DNA of 64,000 nucleotides from Curtobacterium sp. TC1 (GCF_019844075.1 NZ_CP081964.1:1364001-1428000), one strand, 5' to 3'. Positions 45,583 to 55,323 are shown, counted from the first letter of the stretch. Translations and numbers: made by a program. Notes: generated from the letters alone by a model not told the origin.

Positions 45583-47103
45583 ATGGCTCAGTTGGACAAC
45601 CCGGACAACGACGACTTTCCCCAGTACGACGACGCCCTCGGCGAGCGGCTCGCCGGACTCGACGAGGCCGAGGCCGAGCAGCGCGCCACCGCGCTCCGCG
45701 CCGGGCTCGAGGAGTACGACCTCGAGGACGAGGACCTCGCCCTGCTCGAGGCCGGTCAGGTCGGCGAGGACGGCGTCCACTACCTGCCCGCCTACCCGGT
45801 GCTCGCGATCGTCGGCCGCCCGAACGTCGGCAAGTCCGCGCTCGTCAACCGCATCCTCGGTCGTCGCGAGGCCGTCGTGCAGGACGTCCCCGGCGTCACG
45901 CGTGACCGCGTCAGCTACAAGGCCGACTGGAACGACAAGCGCTTCACGCTCGTCGACACCGGCGGCTGGGAGCCCGGCGCCGAGGGCATCAACGCCTCGG
46001 TCGCCGCGCAGGCCGAGGTCGCGATCGACCTCGCCGACGCCGTCCTGTTCGTCGTCGACGTCACGGTCGGCATCACCGCCACCGACGAGCACGTCGTCAA
46101 GATGCTCCGCGGCACCGACCGCCCGGTCATCGTCGTCGCGAACAAGGCCGACGACGAGCGCCGTGAACTCGACGCCTACGAGCTCTGGAACCTGGGGCTC
46201 GGTGAGCCGCACCCGGTGTCGGCCCTGCACGGCCGTGGCGTCGCGGACCTGCTCGACCTGATCATCAAGACGCTCCCCGACACCTCGGCCGTCGCCAAGC
46301 AGGAGGTCGGCGGCCCCCGCCGCGTCGCGATCCTCGGCCGCCCGAACGTCGGCAAGAGCTCGCTGCTCAACAAGGCGGCCGGTGAAGAGCGCGTCGTCGT
46401 GAACGACATCGCCGGCACCACCCGCGACCCGGTGGACGAGCAGATCGAGCTCGGCGGCAAGGTGTGGCGGTTCGTCGACACCGCCGGCATCCGGAAGCGC
46501 GTCCACATGCAGCAGGGCGCCGACTTCTACGCGTCGCTCCGCACGACCGCCGCGCTCGAGAAGGCCGAGGTCGCCGTCGTCGTCCTCGACGTCACCGAGC
46601 CGGTGTCCGTGCAGGACCTCCGCATCATCGACCTGGTGCTCGAGTCGGGCCGTGCGCTCGTCCTGGCCTACAACAAGTGGGACCTGCTCGACGACGAACG
46701 TCGCCGCTACCTCGAGCGTGAGATCGAGCAGGACCTGGCGCACGTCGCCTGGGCTCCGCGGGTGAACATCTCCGCCCGGACCGGCCGTCACCTCGAGAAG
46801 CTCGTGCCGGCGCTCGAGACCGCCCTCGAGTCGTGGGACACCCGCATCCCCACCGGCAAGGTCAACGCCTTCATCGCCGAGCTCGTGCAGGAGCACCCCC
46901 ACCCCGTGCGCGGCGGCAAGCAGCCCCGCATCCTGTTCGGCACCCAGGCGTCGAGCCAGCCGCCGACGTTCGTGCTCTTCACGTCGGCGTTCCTCGACCC
47001 GCAGTACCGACGGTTCATCACCCGTCGCCTCCGCGAGGTCTGGGGCTTCTCCGGCACCCCGATCAACGTCAACATGCGGGTGCGCGAGCGCCGGAAGCGC
47101 TGA
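45583..47103 (+). CDS. der: Ribosome biogenesis GTPase Der (EngA)
   Basis: 506 residues. Two tandem G domains: [18 protein letters not shown] (~76) and [18 protein letters not shown] (~249), each with DTGGW or DTAGIRKR (switch II) and NKAD or NKWD. A C-terminal KH-like domain ends in [12 protein letters not shown]. It assists 50S assembly. A ~70-residue acidic N-terminal tail ([25 protein letters not shown]) is seen in actinobacterial Der. GAGGAA precedes the ATG; a terminator follows. Confidence 0.97.
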   Translation: MAQLDNPDNDDFPQYDDALGERLAGLDEAEAEQRATALRAGLEEYDLEDEDLALLEAGQVGEDGVHYLPAYPVLAIVGRPNVGKSALVNRILGRREAVVQDVPGVTRDRVSYKADWNDKRFTLVDTGGWEPGAEGINASVAAQAEVAIDLADAVLFVVDVTVGITATDEHVVKMLRGTDRPVIVVANKADDERRELDAYELWNLGLGEPHPVSALHGRGVADLLDLIIKTLPDTSAVAKQEVGGPRRVAILGRPNVGKSSLLNKAAGEERVVVNDIAGTTRDPVDEQIELGGKVWRFVDTAGIRKRVHMQQGADFYASLRTTAALEKAEVAVVVLDVTEPVSVQDLRIIDLVLESGRALVLAYNKWDLLDDERRRYLEREIEQDLAHVAWAPRVNISARTGRHLEKLVPALETALESWDTRIPTGKVNAFIAELVQEHPHPVRGGKQPRILFGTQASSQPPTFVLFTSAFLDPQYRRFITRRLREVWGFSGTPINVNMRVRERRKR

Positions 47104-47120
47104 GTCGCAGCCGCACCACA

Positions 47121-47158
47121 CACAACGCGTCCCGTCTGCACGGGGCGCGTTGTGCGTT
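47121..47158 (+). terminator. der terminator
   Basis: A 14-bp stem (47121-47134 with 47141-47154, one wobble) and 6-nt loop, 17 bases after the der stop. Confidence 0.85.
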
Positions 47159-47174
47159 CGCGGTCGCGTTCGGC

Positions 47175-47197
47175 CGGGAGGCCCGGATCGCGTCCGC
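47175..47197. repeat. Intergenic CGGGAGGCCCG-type element, copy 4
   Basis: CGGGAGGCCCGGATCGCGTCCG; identical in its core to the inverted copy after dfrA. Confidence 0.5.
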
Positions 47198-47222
47198 AGC
47201 GTCGGTGCGGCACCATGGGTGC

Positions 47223-47858
47223 GTGCGCATCGGGCGGTGGGGAACGGATCGACGTCGGCTCGCCCTGGTGGGAGTCCTCGTCGCCGTGGTCGTCGTCGGC
47301 TCGGTGTCGCTCTGGTCGGTCTCGCACGCCCCAGCCGAGGACGACCTCGTCACCCGTTCCGATCGAGCCGTCCCCGTACCCGCGCAGTCCCCAGCAGAAG
47401 GGCTGCGGCCGTCGAACGGCCTGGGCGCACCCCTGCCGGAGGAGTCCCCGGCCGTGCAACCGGTCGACCCGTCGCCGATCGAGCCGTGGTGGCGCCGTGT
47501 CCCGCCGGTCTCCGGGGACATCGTCGGCATCGACGGCGCTGCTGCCTCGGGTCACGTCCACATCGCGGGGAACACGAGTGACGCCACCCTCGCGGTCGAG
47601 ATCGCGCACCTGGAGACGGGAACGACGGGCCCGGTCGACGTCGTGTTGTCCGGTGGGACGGTGACGGGTGGGGAGGACCCGACGTGGACGCCGGCGGGGG
47701 AGTCCTTCGACCTCTTCCAGGCCGCCGGTCTCGAAGAGGGGCTGACCGTCGTGCTCGGCGAGCCGTGGACACTGCCCGACGAGGTCCGTTCCCTCGTCCT
47801 GCTCGACGCGGCGACCGGCACGGTGCTGGGTGGCGCGGCGCTCGTCCCGAGCGACTGA
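47223..47858 (+). CDS. Membrane-anchored exported protein of unknown function
   Basis: 211 residues. One N-terminal signal anchor (RLALVGVLVAVVVVGSVSLW, ~12-31) followed by a Pro-rich stretch and an extracellular beta-rich domain (~95-211, from SGDIVGIDGAAASGHVHIAGN). No family is recognised. The GTG at 47223 lies 6 nt after CACCAT, a weak -10 box. Likely real because codon use and the terminator upstream fit a separate gene. Confidence 0.7.
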   Translation: MRIGRWGTDRRRLALVGVLVAVVVVGSVSLWSVSHAPAEDDLVTRSDRAVPVPAQSPAEGLRPSNGLGAPLPEESPAVQPVDPSPIEPWWRRVPPVSGDIVGIDGAAASGHVHIAGNTSDATLAVEIAHLETGTTGPVDVVLSGGTVTGGEDPTWTPAGESFDLFQAAGLEEGLTVVLGEPWTLPDEVRSLVLLDAATGTVLGGAALVPSD

Positions 47859-47907
47859 GCGGTCGGCGCGGTACGTCGGCGGTCGTTCGATGCGGCACGA
47901 TGTACTG

Positions 47908-48429
47908 GTGACGCAGCGCAACGACGGACTCGGTGGCCTCGCCGACCGCGCGTGGTGCCGACTCCGGCTCGACCGGTTGGCCGGAGGCCGTCAGGGCGGG
48001 TACGTCATCCGGCAGGACATGCTCGAGCACCCCGACACCGTTCGGTCGTTCCGCTGGATCCGGTGGCTGCTCGTCGCCGAGACGATCGTCGGACTCGCTG
48101 CCATCGTCGTGGCCGTGCTGCTGACGCGTGCGGGGGAGACCGTGCCGTGGGCGGTCTGGTTCCGGGCGACGGTCGTGCTGCTCATCACCCTGACGCTGTA
48201 CGTGTTCGCCTGGCGGGCGCAGCTCGGGTACTACTGGGCGTACCAGCGGGTGCGGTTGTTCAGCCGGATCTTCCCGATCGTGACGCTCATCGTCGCGGCG
48301 ATCCCCGGGCTGTACCCGTTCTGGATGGTGATCGAGCAGATCGTGTTCTCACTGCTCATGATCGGCATCGGCGACGTGCTCACGACCGACCACATGCGCG
48401 CCACGTTCCCCAAGCCCGCCCGCCGCTAG
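47908..48429 (+). CDS. Integral membrane protein of unknown function
   Basis: 173 residues with four predicted helices: WIRWLLVAETIVGLAAIVVAVLL (~50), WFRATVVLLITLTLYVFAW (~85), IFPIVTLIVAAIPGLYPFW (~122) and IEQIVFSLLMIGIGDVL (~143). No catalytic motif. CACGAT (47896-47901) is 6 nt before the GTG at 47908, so the mRNA is probably leaderless. Convergent with recQ. Confidence 0.75.
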   Translation: MTQRNDGLGGLADRAWCRLRLDRLAGGRQGGYVIRQDMLEHPDTVRSFRWIRWLLVAETIVGLAAIVVAVLLTRAGETVPWAVWFRATVVLLITLTLYVFAWRAQLGYYWAYQRVRLFSRIFPIVTLIVAAIPGLYPFWMVIEQIVFSLLMIGIGDVLTTDHMRATFPKPARR

Positions 48430-48441
48430 CGCCCGCGGCGG

Positions 48442-50589
48442 CTACGCGACCGTGGCCAGCGCGAAGGGCAGCACGGCGGCGGCCCCGGCACGCCGGAGCT
48501 CGCGGCCCGCGACGGTCATCGTCCACCGGCTGTCGACCAGGTCGTCGACGAGCAGCACCGGGCCCTCGTGCGACTGCAGTGCCTCAGCGAGCGAGGGCCC
48601 GACCTGGAACGTGTCCCACACGCCGGACAACCGGTACGCGCTGTTCGTCGCACCGTCGCCGCGGGGCGTGCCGCCGTTCCGGTCGAGCGTGCCGAGGAAC
48701 TGCAGCCGCCCGATCGTCGACAGCGCCTGGGCGAGCGACCCCACGAGCTGCGGCCGTGACCGCGAGGACATCGCCACGACCCCGGTCGGCCGGGTCTCCC
48801 ACGGCCAGTCCTTGAGCGCGCGCACACAGCCGTCGACGAGCTCGCGGGAGATCGGGGCGTCGGGTGTGGACGGCGAGAACAGTGCACGCAGCGGTCCACC
48901 CCAGCCGAGGTCGGTCAGACGAGCCACCGCGCGGCCGGGCTGCACGAGCTCGTCGGCGCCGATCTTGCCTCGCACCGAGACGCCGAGCGACGACATGCCG
49001 GACGGCCACTGGGCACGCGGGGCGATCTCGACGCCGACCTTGTCGAGCGCAGCAGCAGCACCGGACGAGTCCGAGTCGGAGACCGAGGTCGGGAACCACG
49101 CCCCGGCACAGTTGTCGCAGCGGCCGCAGGGCTCCGCGGAGGGGTCGTCGAGGTCCTGCTGCAGCAGCTGCATGCGGCAGGCCGAGGTGGACTCGTAGTC
49201 GAGCATCGACGCGGCCTCGGCAGCGCGTGCAGCCGCGACCCGCTCGTACCGCGGGGCGTCGTACTGCCACGGCTGTCCGGTCGAGATCCAGCCGCCGGTG
49301 ACGCGTCGGACCGCCCCGTCGACATCGAGCACCTTGAGCAGGAGTTCGAGGGTCGAGCGCTTGATGTCGACCAGGCCCTCGAGGGCGACCGTCGACATCG
49401 CGGTGTCGGTGGACAGGGCGCCGAGCACGGCCGAAGCGCGGGCCTCGGTCGGCATCGACGCGCTGGCGAAGTACTGCCAGATCTCGCGGTCCTCACGCCC
49501 GGGCAGCAGCAGCACGTCGGCGTTGTCGGTGGCACGACCCGCACGACCGATCTGCTGGTAGTAAGCGACGGGCGACGAGGGAGCACCGACGTGCACGACG
49601 AACCCGAGGTCCGGCTTGTCGAACCCCATGCCGAGCGCACTCGTGGCGACCAGGGCCTTCAGTTCGTTGCCCTTGAGCTGCTGCTCGAGCTGCTCCCGCT
49701 CGTCGGTGTCGGTGCGCCCCGTGTAGGCGCGGACGGCGTACCCGTTGTCGCGCAGCAGCCGGGCGATGTCCTCGGCCGCCGAGACCGTGAGCGTGTAGAT
49801 GATGCCGCTGCCGGGCAGGTCGCCGAGGTGCGCGAGCAGCCAGCCGAGCCGCTGCCGGGCATCCGGAAGCGTCAGCACGCCGAGCCGCAGTGAGGCCCGG
49901 GCGAGCGACCCACGGATGGTGAAGACCGGGTCGGCCGGGCCGGCGGTCAGCTGCTCGGCGACGTCCTCGACCACGCGCTCGTTCGCCGTCGCGGTCGTCG
50001 CCAGGACGGGGACGCCGTGGGGGAGCGAGCGGATGAGTTCGGCCAAGCGGCGGTAGTCCGGTCGGAAGTCGTGGCCCCAGTCCGAGATGCAGTGCGCTTC
50101 GTCGACCACGAGCATGCCCATCCGGGCGATCAGGGTCGGCATCTGCTCGTCGCGGAACTTCGGGTTGTTCAGGCGCTCGGGGGAGACGAGGAGGACGTCG
50201 ACCTCGTCACGGGCAAGGGCTGCCTGAGTCTCGCCCCACTCGTGCGCGTTCGCGGAGTTGATCGACACCGCACGGACCCCCGCGCGGGCAGCCGCTGCCA
50301 CCTGATCGCGCATCAGCGCCAGCAGCGGCGAGACCAGGACGGTCGGGCCGCCACCCCGGCGACGGAGCAGCAGGGTCGCGAGGAAGTACACGGCGGACTT
50401 GCCCCACCCGGTGCGCTGCACGACCAGGGCACGCTGTCGGTGCTCGACCAGGGCGGAGATCGCCTCGAGCTGGCCGGGGTGGAAGACCGCGTCGGGGCGC
50501 CCCGTGAGCGCAGCGAGCGCGTGCTGTGCCTCGGCGGCGATGTCTGCAGACGGCGAGACGACAGACGGAGCGGCGGTGGGGGTGTCCAT
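48442..50589 (-). CDS. recQ: RecQ-type DNA helicase fused to a C-terminal phosphoribosyltransferase motif
   Basis: 715 residues. Helicase motor: Walker A LVVQRTGWGKSAVYF (~55-69), PLLALMRDQ, DEAH box VVDEAHCISDWGHDFRP (~166), motif IV-VI with ATSALGMGFDKPDL and QQIGRAGRA. Zinc-binding Cys in ACRMQLLQQ...CGRCDNC (~470-500). No HRDC domain is obvious. The last 40 residues hold VLLVDDLVDSRWTMT (~678-692), a PRPP-binding loop as in ComF/PRTases. This fusion is known in actinobacterial RecQ-like proteins; its use is unclear. ATG at 50589; convergent with the membrane-protein gene. Confidence 0.92.
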   Translation of the reverse strand: MDTPTAAPSVVSPSADIAAEAQHALAALTGRPDAVFHPGQLEAISALVEHRQRALVVQRTGWGKSAVYFLATLLLRRRGGGPTVLVSPLLALMRDQVAAAARAGVRAVSINSANAHEWGETQAALARDEVDVLLVSPERLNNPKFRDEQMPTLIARMGMLVVDEAHCISDWGHDFRPDYRRLAELIRSLPHGVPVLATTATANERVVEDVAEQLTAGPADPVFTIRGSLARASLRLGVLTLPDARQRLGWLLAHLGDLPGSGIIYTLTVSAAEDIARLLRDNGYAVRAYTGRTDTDEREQLEQQLKGNELKALVATSALGMGFDKPDLGFVVHVGAPSSPVAYYQQIGRAGRATDNADVLLLPGREDREIWQYFASASMPTEARASAVLGALSTDTAMSTVALEGLVDIKRSTLELLLKVLDVDGAVRRVTGGWISTGQPWQYDAPRYERVAAARAAEAASMLDYESTSACRMQLLQQDLDDPSAEPCGRCDNCAGAWFPTSVSDSDSSGAAAALDKVGVEIAPRAQWPSGMSSLGVSVRGKIGADELVQPGRAVARLTDLGWGGPLRALFSPSTPDAPISRELVDGCVRALKDWPWETRPTGVVAMSSRSRPQLVGSLAQALSTIGRLQFLGTLDRNGGTPRGDGATNSAYRLSGVWDTFQVGPSLAEALQSHEGPVLLVDDLVDSRWTMTVAGRELRRAGAAAVLPFALATVA

Positions 50590-50664
50590 GCCCCCATGCT
50601 GTCAGCACCGACCGACGAAACCCGACCCGCGCCTCCTATCTGTGGACAGCGCGACGGAACGCGC

Positions 50665-52155
50665 TTACTGGTAGGTGACCAACGACGGCGTCGGCTGCAC
50701 GTCCTGCATCGTCTGCGACGGCGTCAGCATGGGCGTGTCCTCGTCGTAGAAGTTCTTCCAGCCCCAGTGCAGGCCCTCCGGCGCGCCCTGGTGCAGCGCC
50801 TTCCACGTCGCCTGCTTGTCCGGCTGCGAGCCCTGCCCGTCGACGTGCACGAGCATGTCGAGCTCCGGGTGGGTCTCGAGCGCGGAACGATCCTGGATCA
50901 TCGACAGCCGGAACTGGTGCAGCACCAGGGCCTTCGGCGGCAGCCCTTCCTTGCGCACGAGCGCAGCCAGCCACGAGGAGACCTCGTTCACCTCGGACGC
51001 CGACACGCTACCGATCTGCTCGAGCGGCACCTGGTCCTTCGTCAGCCGCCACTCCGGGTCGAGCGCCAGCCAGACACCGGGCTTCTTCAGCAGCGACTCG
51101 TACTTCTTGGCCTGCGACAGGAAGTCCGAGCGGCCCGGCTGCAGGTCGATGATGACGGGCATGTCGGCGTCGTGGGCGGCATCGACGTAGGGCTCGAGGG
51201 TCGAGACCGGCAGCTCCGTCGAGTAGTCGCCGTCGGCTCCGGCGTCACCCGCAGCGACGGTCGCGATGACCTCCATGGCGGGCGTCACGAGCTCGTCGGA
51301 CTCCGCCCGGTACGGCTTCGCGACCTGCTCAGCACGCCGGACGGTGGCCTCCGGCCCCTGCTCGCCGAGCACGCCCAGCGCTGGCGCCCCGGGAGCCCCG
51401 TACAGCGCCACGTACCGGTGCCCGTCGAACGGCCGCTGGCCGCCGTTCCGCAGCTGGAACCCGCCCTCGGCCGCCCGCACCGTCCACTCCGGGTCCTGCA
51501 GCGCGTCGAATGCCGCACCGACCAGGACCGTCGGGTGCTTCGCCCGCTCGTGCAGCGCCGTCACCACGTCGGGTGCGGCAGCCGGGTCGGTCACGCCCTC
51601 CGGCATGGTCACGACCTTCGCTCCTGCGGCCTTGGCGGTCGCCACGGCCGCAGCGTCCGCGCTCGCGTCCGCCACCACCACGGTCGCCTGCCGGGAGGCC
51701 CGGGTCGACTCCGGCGCGTCGCCACCCTCGGGCGCCTGCCGCTGTTCGACGTCCGTGTCGACCGACACGTCGCCCTCGGCCTGGTACCAGTCGGCCCCGA
51801 GCCGGTCGAGTTCGTGGGCGACGGCAGCGCCGCCCTTCGTGTCCTGCTCCTTCTTCGCGGTGAGCAGGACCGGAACGTGGGCGCTCGCCGCGGTCTTCGC
51901 GGCATCGGAGATCGCGTCGGCATCGCCGGCCGTCGCCACGACCGCGCCGGGAGCACTCGCGAACAGGGCCTTGCTGACGCGGACGGACCGGGCTGCGGCG
52001 TCCGAGGCATCGGCCACCGTGACCGTCCCCGCCGTGGCCTTCGCGAGGGTCGGGCGACTCGTGTCCGGGCCGCTCGAGGTGCACCCGGCGGCTCCGAGCA
52101 GCAGTCCGGAGACCGCGATCGCGACGAGGAAACGAGGGGTGGGACGAGAACGCAT
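50665..52155 (-). CDS. Large lipoprotein with cell-wall-binding-repeat-like N-terminal region
   Basis: 496 residues. Lipobox LLGAAGC with Cys25 after a basic start and hydrophobic segment, so it is anchored outside the membrane. The region ~55-110 (ARSVRVSKALFASAPGAVVATAGDADAISDAAKTA...VPVLLT) resembles cell wall binding repeat 2 units. The C-terminal ~200 residues (PVIIDLQPGRSDFLSQAKKYESLLKKPGVWLALDPEW...) look like a TIM-barrel or hydrolase-like domain conserved in actinobacterial hypothetical proteins. Function unknown. Confidence 0.75.
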   Translation of the reverse strand: MRSRPTPRFLVAIAVSGLLLGAAGCTSSGPDTSRPTLAKATAGTVTVADASDAAARSVRVSKALFASAPGAVVATAGDADAISDAAKTAASAHVPVLLTAKKEQDTKGGAAVAHELDRLGADWYQAEGDVSVDTDVEQRQAPEGGDAPESTRASRQATVVVADASADAAAVATAKAAGAKVVTMPEGVTDPAAAPDVVTALHERAKHPTVLVGAAFDALQDPEWTVRAAEGGFQLRNGGQRPFDGHRYVALYGAPGAPALGVLGEQGPEATVRRAEQVAKPYRAESDELVTPAMEVIATVAAGDAGADGDYSTELPVSTLEPYVDAAHDADMPVIIDLQPGRSDFLSQAKKYESLLKKPGVWLALDPEWRLTKDQVPLEQIGSVSASEVNEVSSWLAALVRKEGLPPKALVLHQFRLSMIQDRSALETHPELDMLVHVDGQGSQPDKQATWKALHQGAPEGLHWGWKNFYDEDTPMLTPSQTMQDVQPTPSLVTYQ

Positions 52156-52225
52156 CGGGCCACCCTACGAGCCACGCGGAGAGGTCCCTGGGAATCCGAC
52201 GGGTGTCGTCTCGTAGAAGGGAGGC

Positions 52226-53056
52226 ATGCCCCACCACCCCGACGACCACCCGCTCATCGGAGCCGTCCGGTCGCCCGAGGTCCACTGCATGACCCTGAAC
52301 GTGCGGCGCCGCGTGCCGCGACCGCCCGCGCACCCGGACGCCTGGGAGCGTCGCCGCGACGCGATCACCGCGCTCGTCACCTCCGAAGCGCCCACCGTCC
52401 TCGCCGTCCAGGAGGCCCTCCCCGCGCAGGCAGACGACCTGACGGCCGGCCTCGGGTCCGGTTGGGAGCCCGTCCTGGCCGGGCGCGGCGCGCGCGGCGG
52501 TGGCGAACAGGTCGGGCTCTTCCTCGACCGCTCGCGCCTCGACGTCGTCGAGCGCCGCACGTGGGCGCTTTCCCGCACGCCGCACCGTCCGGGATCCCGC
52601 TCGTGGGCGACGTCCTTCCCCCGGCACGCCGTCGGCGCCGTCGTCGACGACCGCGCGACCGGCGTCCGGTTCCTGGCGATCGCCACCCACCTCGACGTCG
52701 CCTCGCCGTGGGCCCGGCTGCGATCCGCCGAACTGCTCGGCCGGATCGTGCGACAGCGCGGCCTGCCCGCCGTCGTGATGGCCGACTGGAACAGCCCGGC
52801 AGGATCCGCACCATGGCAAGCACTGGCGGACGCTGGTGTCGTCGACAGCTGGGGGCGGGCCTCCCGGCAGGTGGGTGAGCCGTACGGGACGTACCCGCAC
52901 TACGGGAGCCCACGTGTCGGCGGCCGGCGCATCGACGGTGTCCTCGTGACGCCGGACGCGACCGTCGAGCGGGTCGCCGTGTCGAACCGGCGGCCGGGCG
53001 GGGTGTGGCCGTCCGACCACGCGGCTGTGCACGCGGTCGTGCGGTGGGCGTCGTGA
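52226..53056 (+). CDS. Endonuclease/exonuclease/phosphatase family protein
   Basis: 276 residues. EEP fold: CMTLNVRRR (N-terminal metal Asn), VLAVQEALPAQ (metal Glu, ~66), FLAIATHLDV (His, ~152), VVMADWNSPAG (Asp/Asn pair, ~183) and PSDHAAVHAVV (terminal Asp-His, ~263). All active-site residues are present, so it is likely an active phosphodiesterase or nuclease; the substrate is unknown. No signal peptide. GTGA overlap with the next gene. Confidence 0.9.
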   Translation: MPHHPDDHPLIGAVRSPEVHCMTLNVRRRVPRPPAHPDAWERRRDAITALVTSEAPTVLAVQEALPAQADDLTAGLGSGWEPVLAGRGARGGGEQVGLFLDRSRLDVVERRTWALSRTPHRPGSRSWATSFPRHAVGAVVDDRATGVRFLAIATHLDVASPWARLRSAELLGRIVRQRGLPAVVMADWNSPAGSAPWQALADAGVVDSWGRASRQVGEPYGTYPHYGSPRVGGRRIDGVLVTPDATVERVAVSNRRPGGVWPSDHAAVHAVVRWAS

Positions 53057-53655
53057 TCGCCACGCTCGGGCCGACGTTCCTGCGCCCGAAGTTCCTGGTG
53101 GCCGACGTGGTGCGTGCCCTGACGCTCGTCAGCCTGGTCGTCGCGAGCATCGGGTGGGGCGGGACCGCGCTGCCGGTGATGGCGCTGTCGCTGCTCGGGG
53201 TCGTGGTGCCCCGGATGCTCGGGCTGCGGCCCGCGTTCGACCTGGCGGTGTGCGTGCTCGTGCTCCTCGCCGGGTGGTCGAGCGTGCTCGAGTGGTACAC
53301 GAGTGTGTTCCTGTGGGACAAGTTCATGCACGTCGTCCTCACCGGCCTGCTCGCCGCTGTGCTCTACGTCATCGGTGCCGACCTGCGCGCGGTGCCGGCG
53401 CCGGACGGGGAGCGACGGGTGGTCGTCGCGATCCTCGGACTGTGTGCGGGACTCGCCATCGGGGCCGCGTGGGAGATGGGGGAGTGGCTCGGCCACAACT
53501 TCGTCGACTCGGCGATCTACGTCGGGTACGACGACACGATCGGGGACCTGGCCGCGGACGGGGCCGGGGGATTGCTCGTCGGGCTCGGGTTGCCGTGGTT
53601 GGCAGCGCGGCGCGAGGTGGTGCGACCGACTCGCCGTGGCACGGAGGGGGTCTGA
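53053..53655 (+). CDS. Integral membrane protein (DUF2238/YjdF-like)
   Basis: 200 residues with about five helices. Conserved-looking charged residues within or next to helices, as in DUF2238: WDKFMHVVLTGLLAAVLY (~90), AWEMGEWLGHNF (~138) and YDDTIGDLAADGAGGLLVGLGL (~157). The role is unknown. The GTG at 53053 overlaps the upstream stop; a GTG at 53044 is possible. Confidence 0.75.
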   Translation: MIATLGPTFLRPKFLVADVVRALTLVSLVVASIGWGGTALPVMALSLLGVVVPRMLGLRPAFDLAVCVLVLLAGWSSVLEWYTSVFLWDKFMHVVLTGLLAAVLYVIGADLRAVPAPDGERRVVVAILGLCAGLAIGAAWEMGEWLGHNFVDSAIYVGYDDTIGDLAADGAGGLLVGLGLPWLAARREVVRPTRRGTEGV

Positions 53656-53662
53656 CGTCCGC

Positions 53663-53668
53663 TATGCT
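53663..53668 (+). promoter_or_regulatory. -10 box of tRNA-Pro
   Basis: TATGCT, about 70 bases before the tRNA, just after the preceding gene's stop. No convincing -35 box is seen. Confidence 0.4.
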
Positions 53669-53738
53669 GGACCGGTCGCTCGCGCTCCGGTCGGAAGCGG
53701 GCGAGGATCCTCCGGGATCCTGAGTTCTCCGGAACTCG

Positions 53739-53816
<78 letters not shown>

Positions 53817-53857
53817 AAGGCCCCGATAGAACGCGAGTTCTGTCGGGGCCTTCTTTT
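53817..53857 (+). terminator. Terminator after tRNA-Pro
   Basis: A 16-bp stem (53817-53832 with 53837-53852, one mismatch), GCGA loop, then CTTTT. It belongs to the island side of the repeat. Confidence 0.9.
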
Positions 53858-53939
53858 GGGGGGGCGCTTGTGAACCCCTCCGGAATCCCTCGGTTCTCGG
53901 TCGGAAGTGCTGACGCCTCAATCGCATCAAGGGGGATCT

Positions 53940-55232
53940 TTGTCGAGGTACACACGCGAGACGCGTATCGACGGCGGCGGCCAGGGTGAGGTTTGGCTCG
54001 GGCGCGACGAAGTTGGTAACCCAGTAGCCATCAAGTACCTGAACCTGGTCGGCAACGACTCCCAGCAGGCTGAAGAGCGTCGCCGCTTCCAGCGAGAAGT
54101 TACGTGTCAGGCGTCGCTGGATCACCCCCAGGTGCTCCCGATCCTGGGGTCCGAACTCGGAGGTGCGCAGCCCCACTTCGCGATGCCGCTTGCGGAGGGG
54201 TCGCTGCGAGGACGACTCGCGCCGGGAGCAGGCATCGGGATCCCGGAACCTGAGGCGTTGAGGATGTTCCAGCTGATTCTGGAGGGCGTCGAGCACGCCC
54301 ACTTGGCGGGCGTCATTCACCGTGACTTGAAGCCCGAAAACATCTTGATCCTCGAGGGGCGGCCGGTCCTCTCGGACTTCGGGCTCGGCCGCCGCCTCTA
54401 CTCCGACAGCACCACGCTCACGATGACCAATGTCGGCATGGGCACCTTCGCCTACTCGGCGCCGGAGCAGTTCAACAATGCGAAGGAAGCTGATCAGCGG
54501 TCTGACGTCTTCGCGCTCGGACGGATCTTCTACGAGATGCTGTCCGGGCAGATGTCGATAACGGGTCAAGACCTGGAGAGATTACCCGGGCAGTACCGAT
54601 TCATCATCAACAAAGCGACTCAGATTGATCCTGAACGACGCTTCGCGACGGTGGGAGAGATGCTGAGAGAGGTAGCACTCCTTGGCCGCGAGCCAGGCTC
54701 CCTGTTGTCCCCCGCGGAGCAGGCGATCTCGTTGGTCGAAGCAATCGCATCCGGCGACATTGAGTTGGTGGATGAGTTCGCGCGGCTCGTCTTGGAGAAG
54801 AGCGACGACCTCCAGCTATTCATTCAGGTAGTTCCGAAGGTCCCGGAGTCTGTGCTCGCTCAGCTCGCTACTCGTGACGCTGAGCTGTTCCACCAGGTGA
54901 TGCTCGCGTTCGATGGCTTCGCAGATGGCAGCTTCGGATTCGACTTCACGGACAACATCGCCGTCTTCTTGCTGGCGGCTTACCGCGCGTCGGCGGACAT
55001 GCGTGTCCACGGTCTTGTCATCAGCCGACTCCTGGTGCTCGGGGCCAGCCACAATCGTTGGTTTGTCCGTGATCGCTTCATCGACGCTGTTCGCTTGGCC
55101 CTGCGCGACGCAGCCCACGCACCCGTGGTTGCTGCTGTACTGCGCGACAATGCCTGGGCTCTTGACTTCGTACGCGAGCCTCTACGTCAGCTCTCGCTTC
55201 CTCGAATTGTGGAAGAGGTTCTCGCCGCTTAG
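53940..55232 (+). CDS. Serine/threonine protein kinase
   Basis: 430 residues, soluble. Kinase domain ~1-270: Gly-rich loop GGGQGEV (12-18), Lys32 in AIKYL, catalytic loop HRDLKPEN (127-134), DFG (146-148), GTFAYSAPEQF (~168). The remaining ~160 residues are helical with no recognised domain and no transmembrane helix, unlike PknB-type kinases. A TTG at 53940 after AAGGGGG is the likely start; a GTG at 53907 is possible. First gene of the island; cytosolic kinases in islands are often abortive-infection proteins, but that role is inferred. Confidence 0.88.
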   Translation: MSRYTRETRIDGGGQGEVWLGRDEVGNPVAIKYLNLVGNDSQQAEERRRFQREVTCQASLDHPQVLPILGSELGGAQPHFAMPLAEGSLRGRLAPGAGIGIPEPEALRMFQLILEGVEHAHLAGVIHRDLKPENILILEGRPVLSDFGLGRRLYSDSTTLTMTNVGMGTFAYSAPEQFNNAKEADQRSDVFALGRIFYEMLSGQMSITGQDLERLPGQYRFIINKATQIDPERRFATVGEMLREVALLGREPGSLLSPAEQAISLVEAIASGDIELVDEFARLVLEKSDDLQLFIQVVPKVPESVLAQLATRDAELFHQVMLAFDGFADGSFGFDFTDNIAVFLLAAYRASADMRVHGLVISRLLVLGASHNRWFVRDRFIDAVRLALRDAAHAPVVAAVLRDNAWALDFVREPLRQLSLPRIVEEVLAA

Positions 55233-55311
55233 GCGAGAACAGCTCCCCTTCCGCACGCATCGACCGGGCTTGGGCATCGATGATGCCGCCGTGTGTGTCG
55301 GTTCTGCTCGC

Positions 55312-55317
55312 TAGATT
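55312..55317 (+). promoter_or_regulatory. -10 box of the Abi-like gene (leaderless)
   Basis: TAGATT, 6 nt before the ATG at 55324. Confidence 0.5.
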
Positions 55318-55323
55318 TTGACC

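Noticed and set aside
43939..47121. Antisense open frame of about 1060 codons opposite tyrA-cmk-der
   Set aside because: It spans three real genes and the gaps between them, with no start signal and no recognisable protein.
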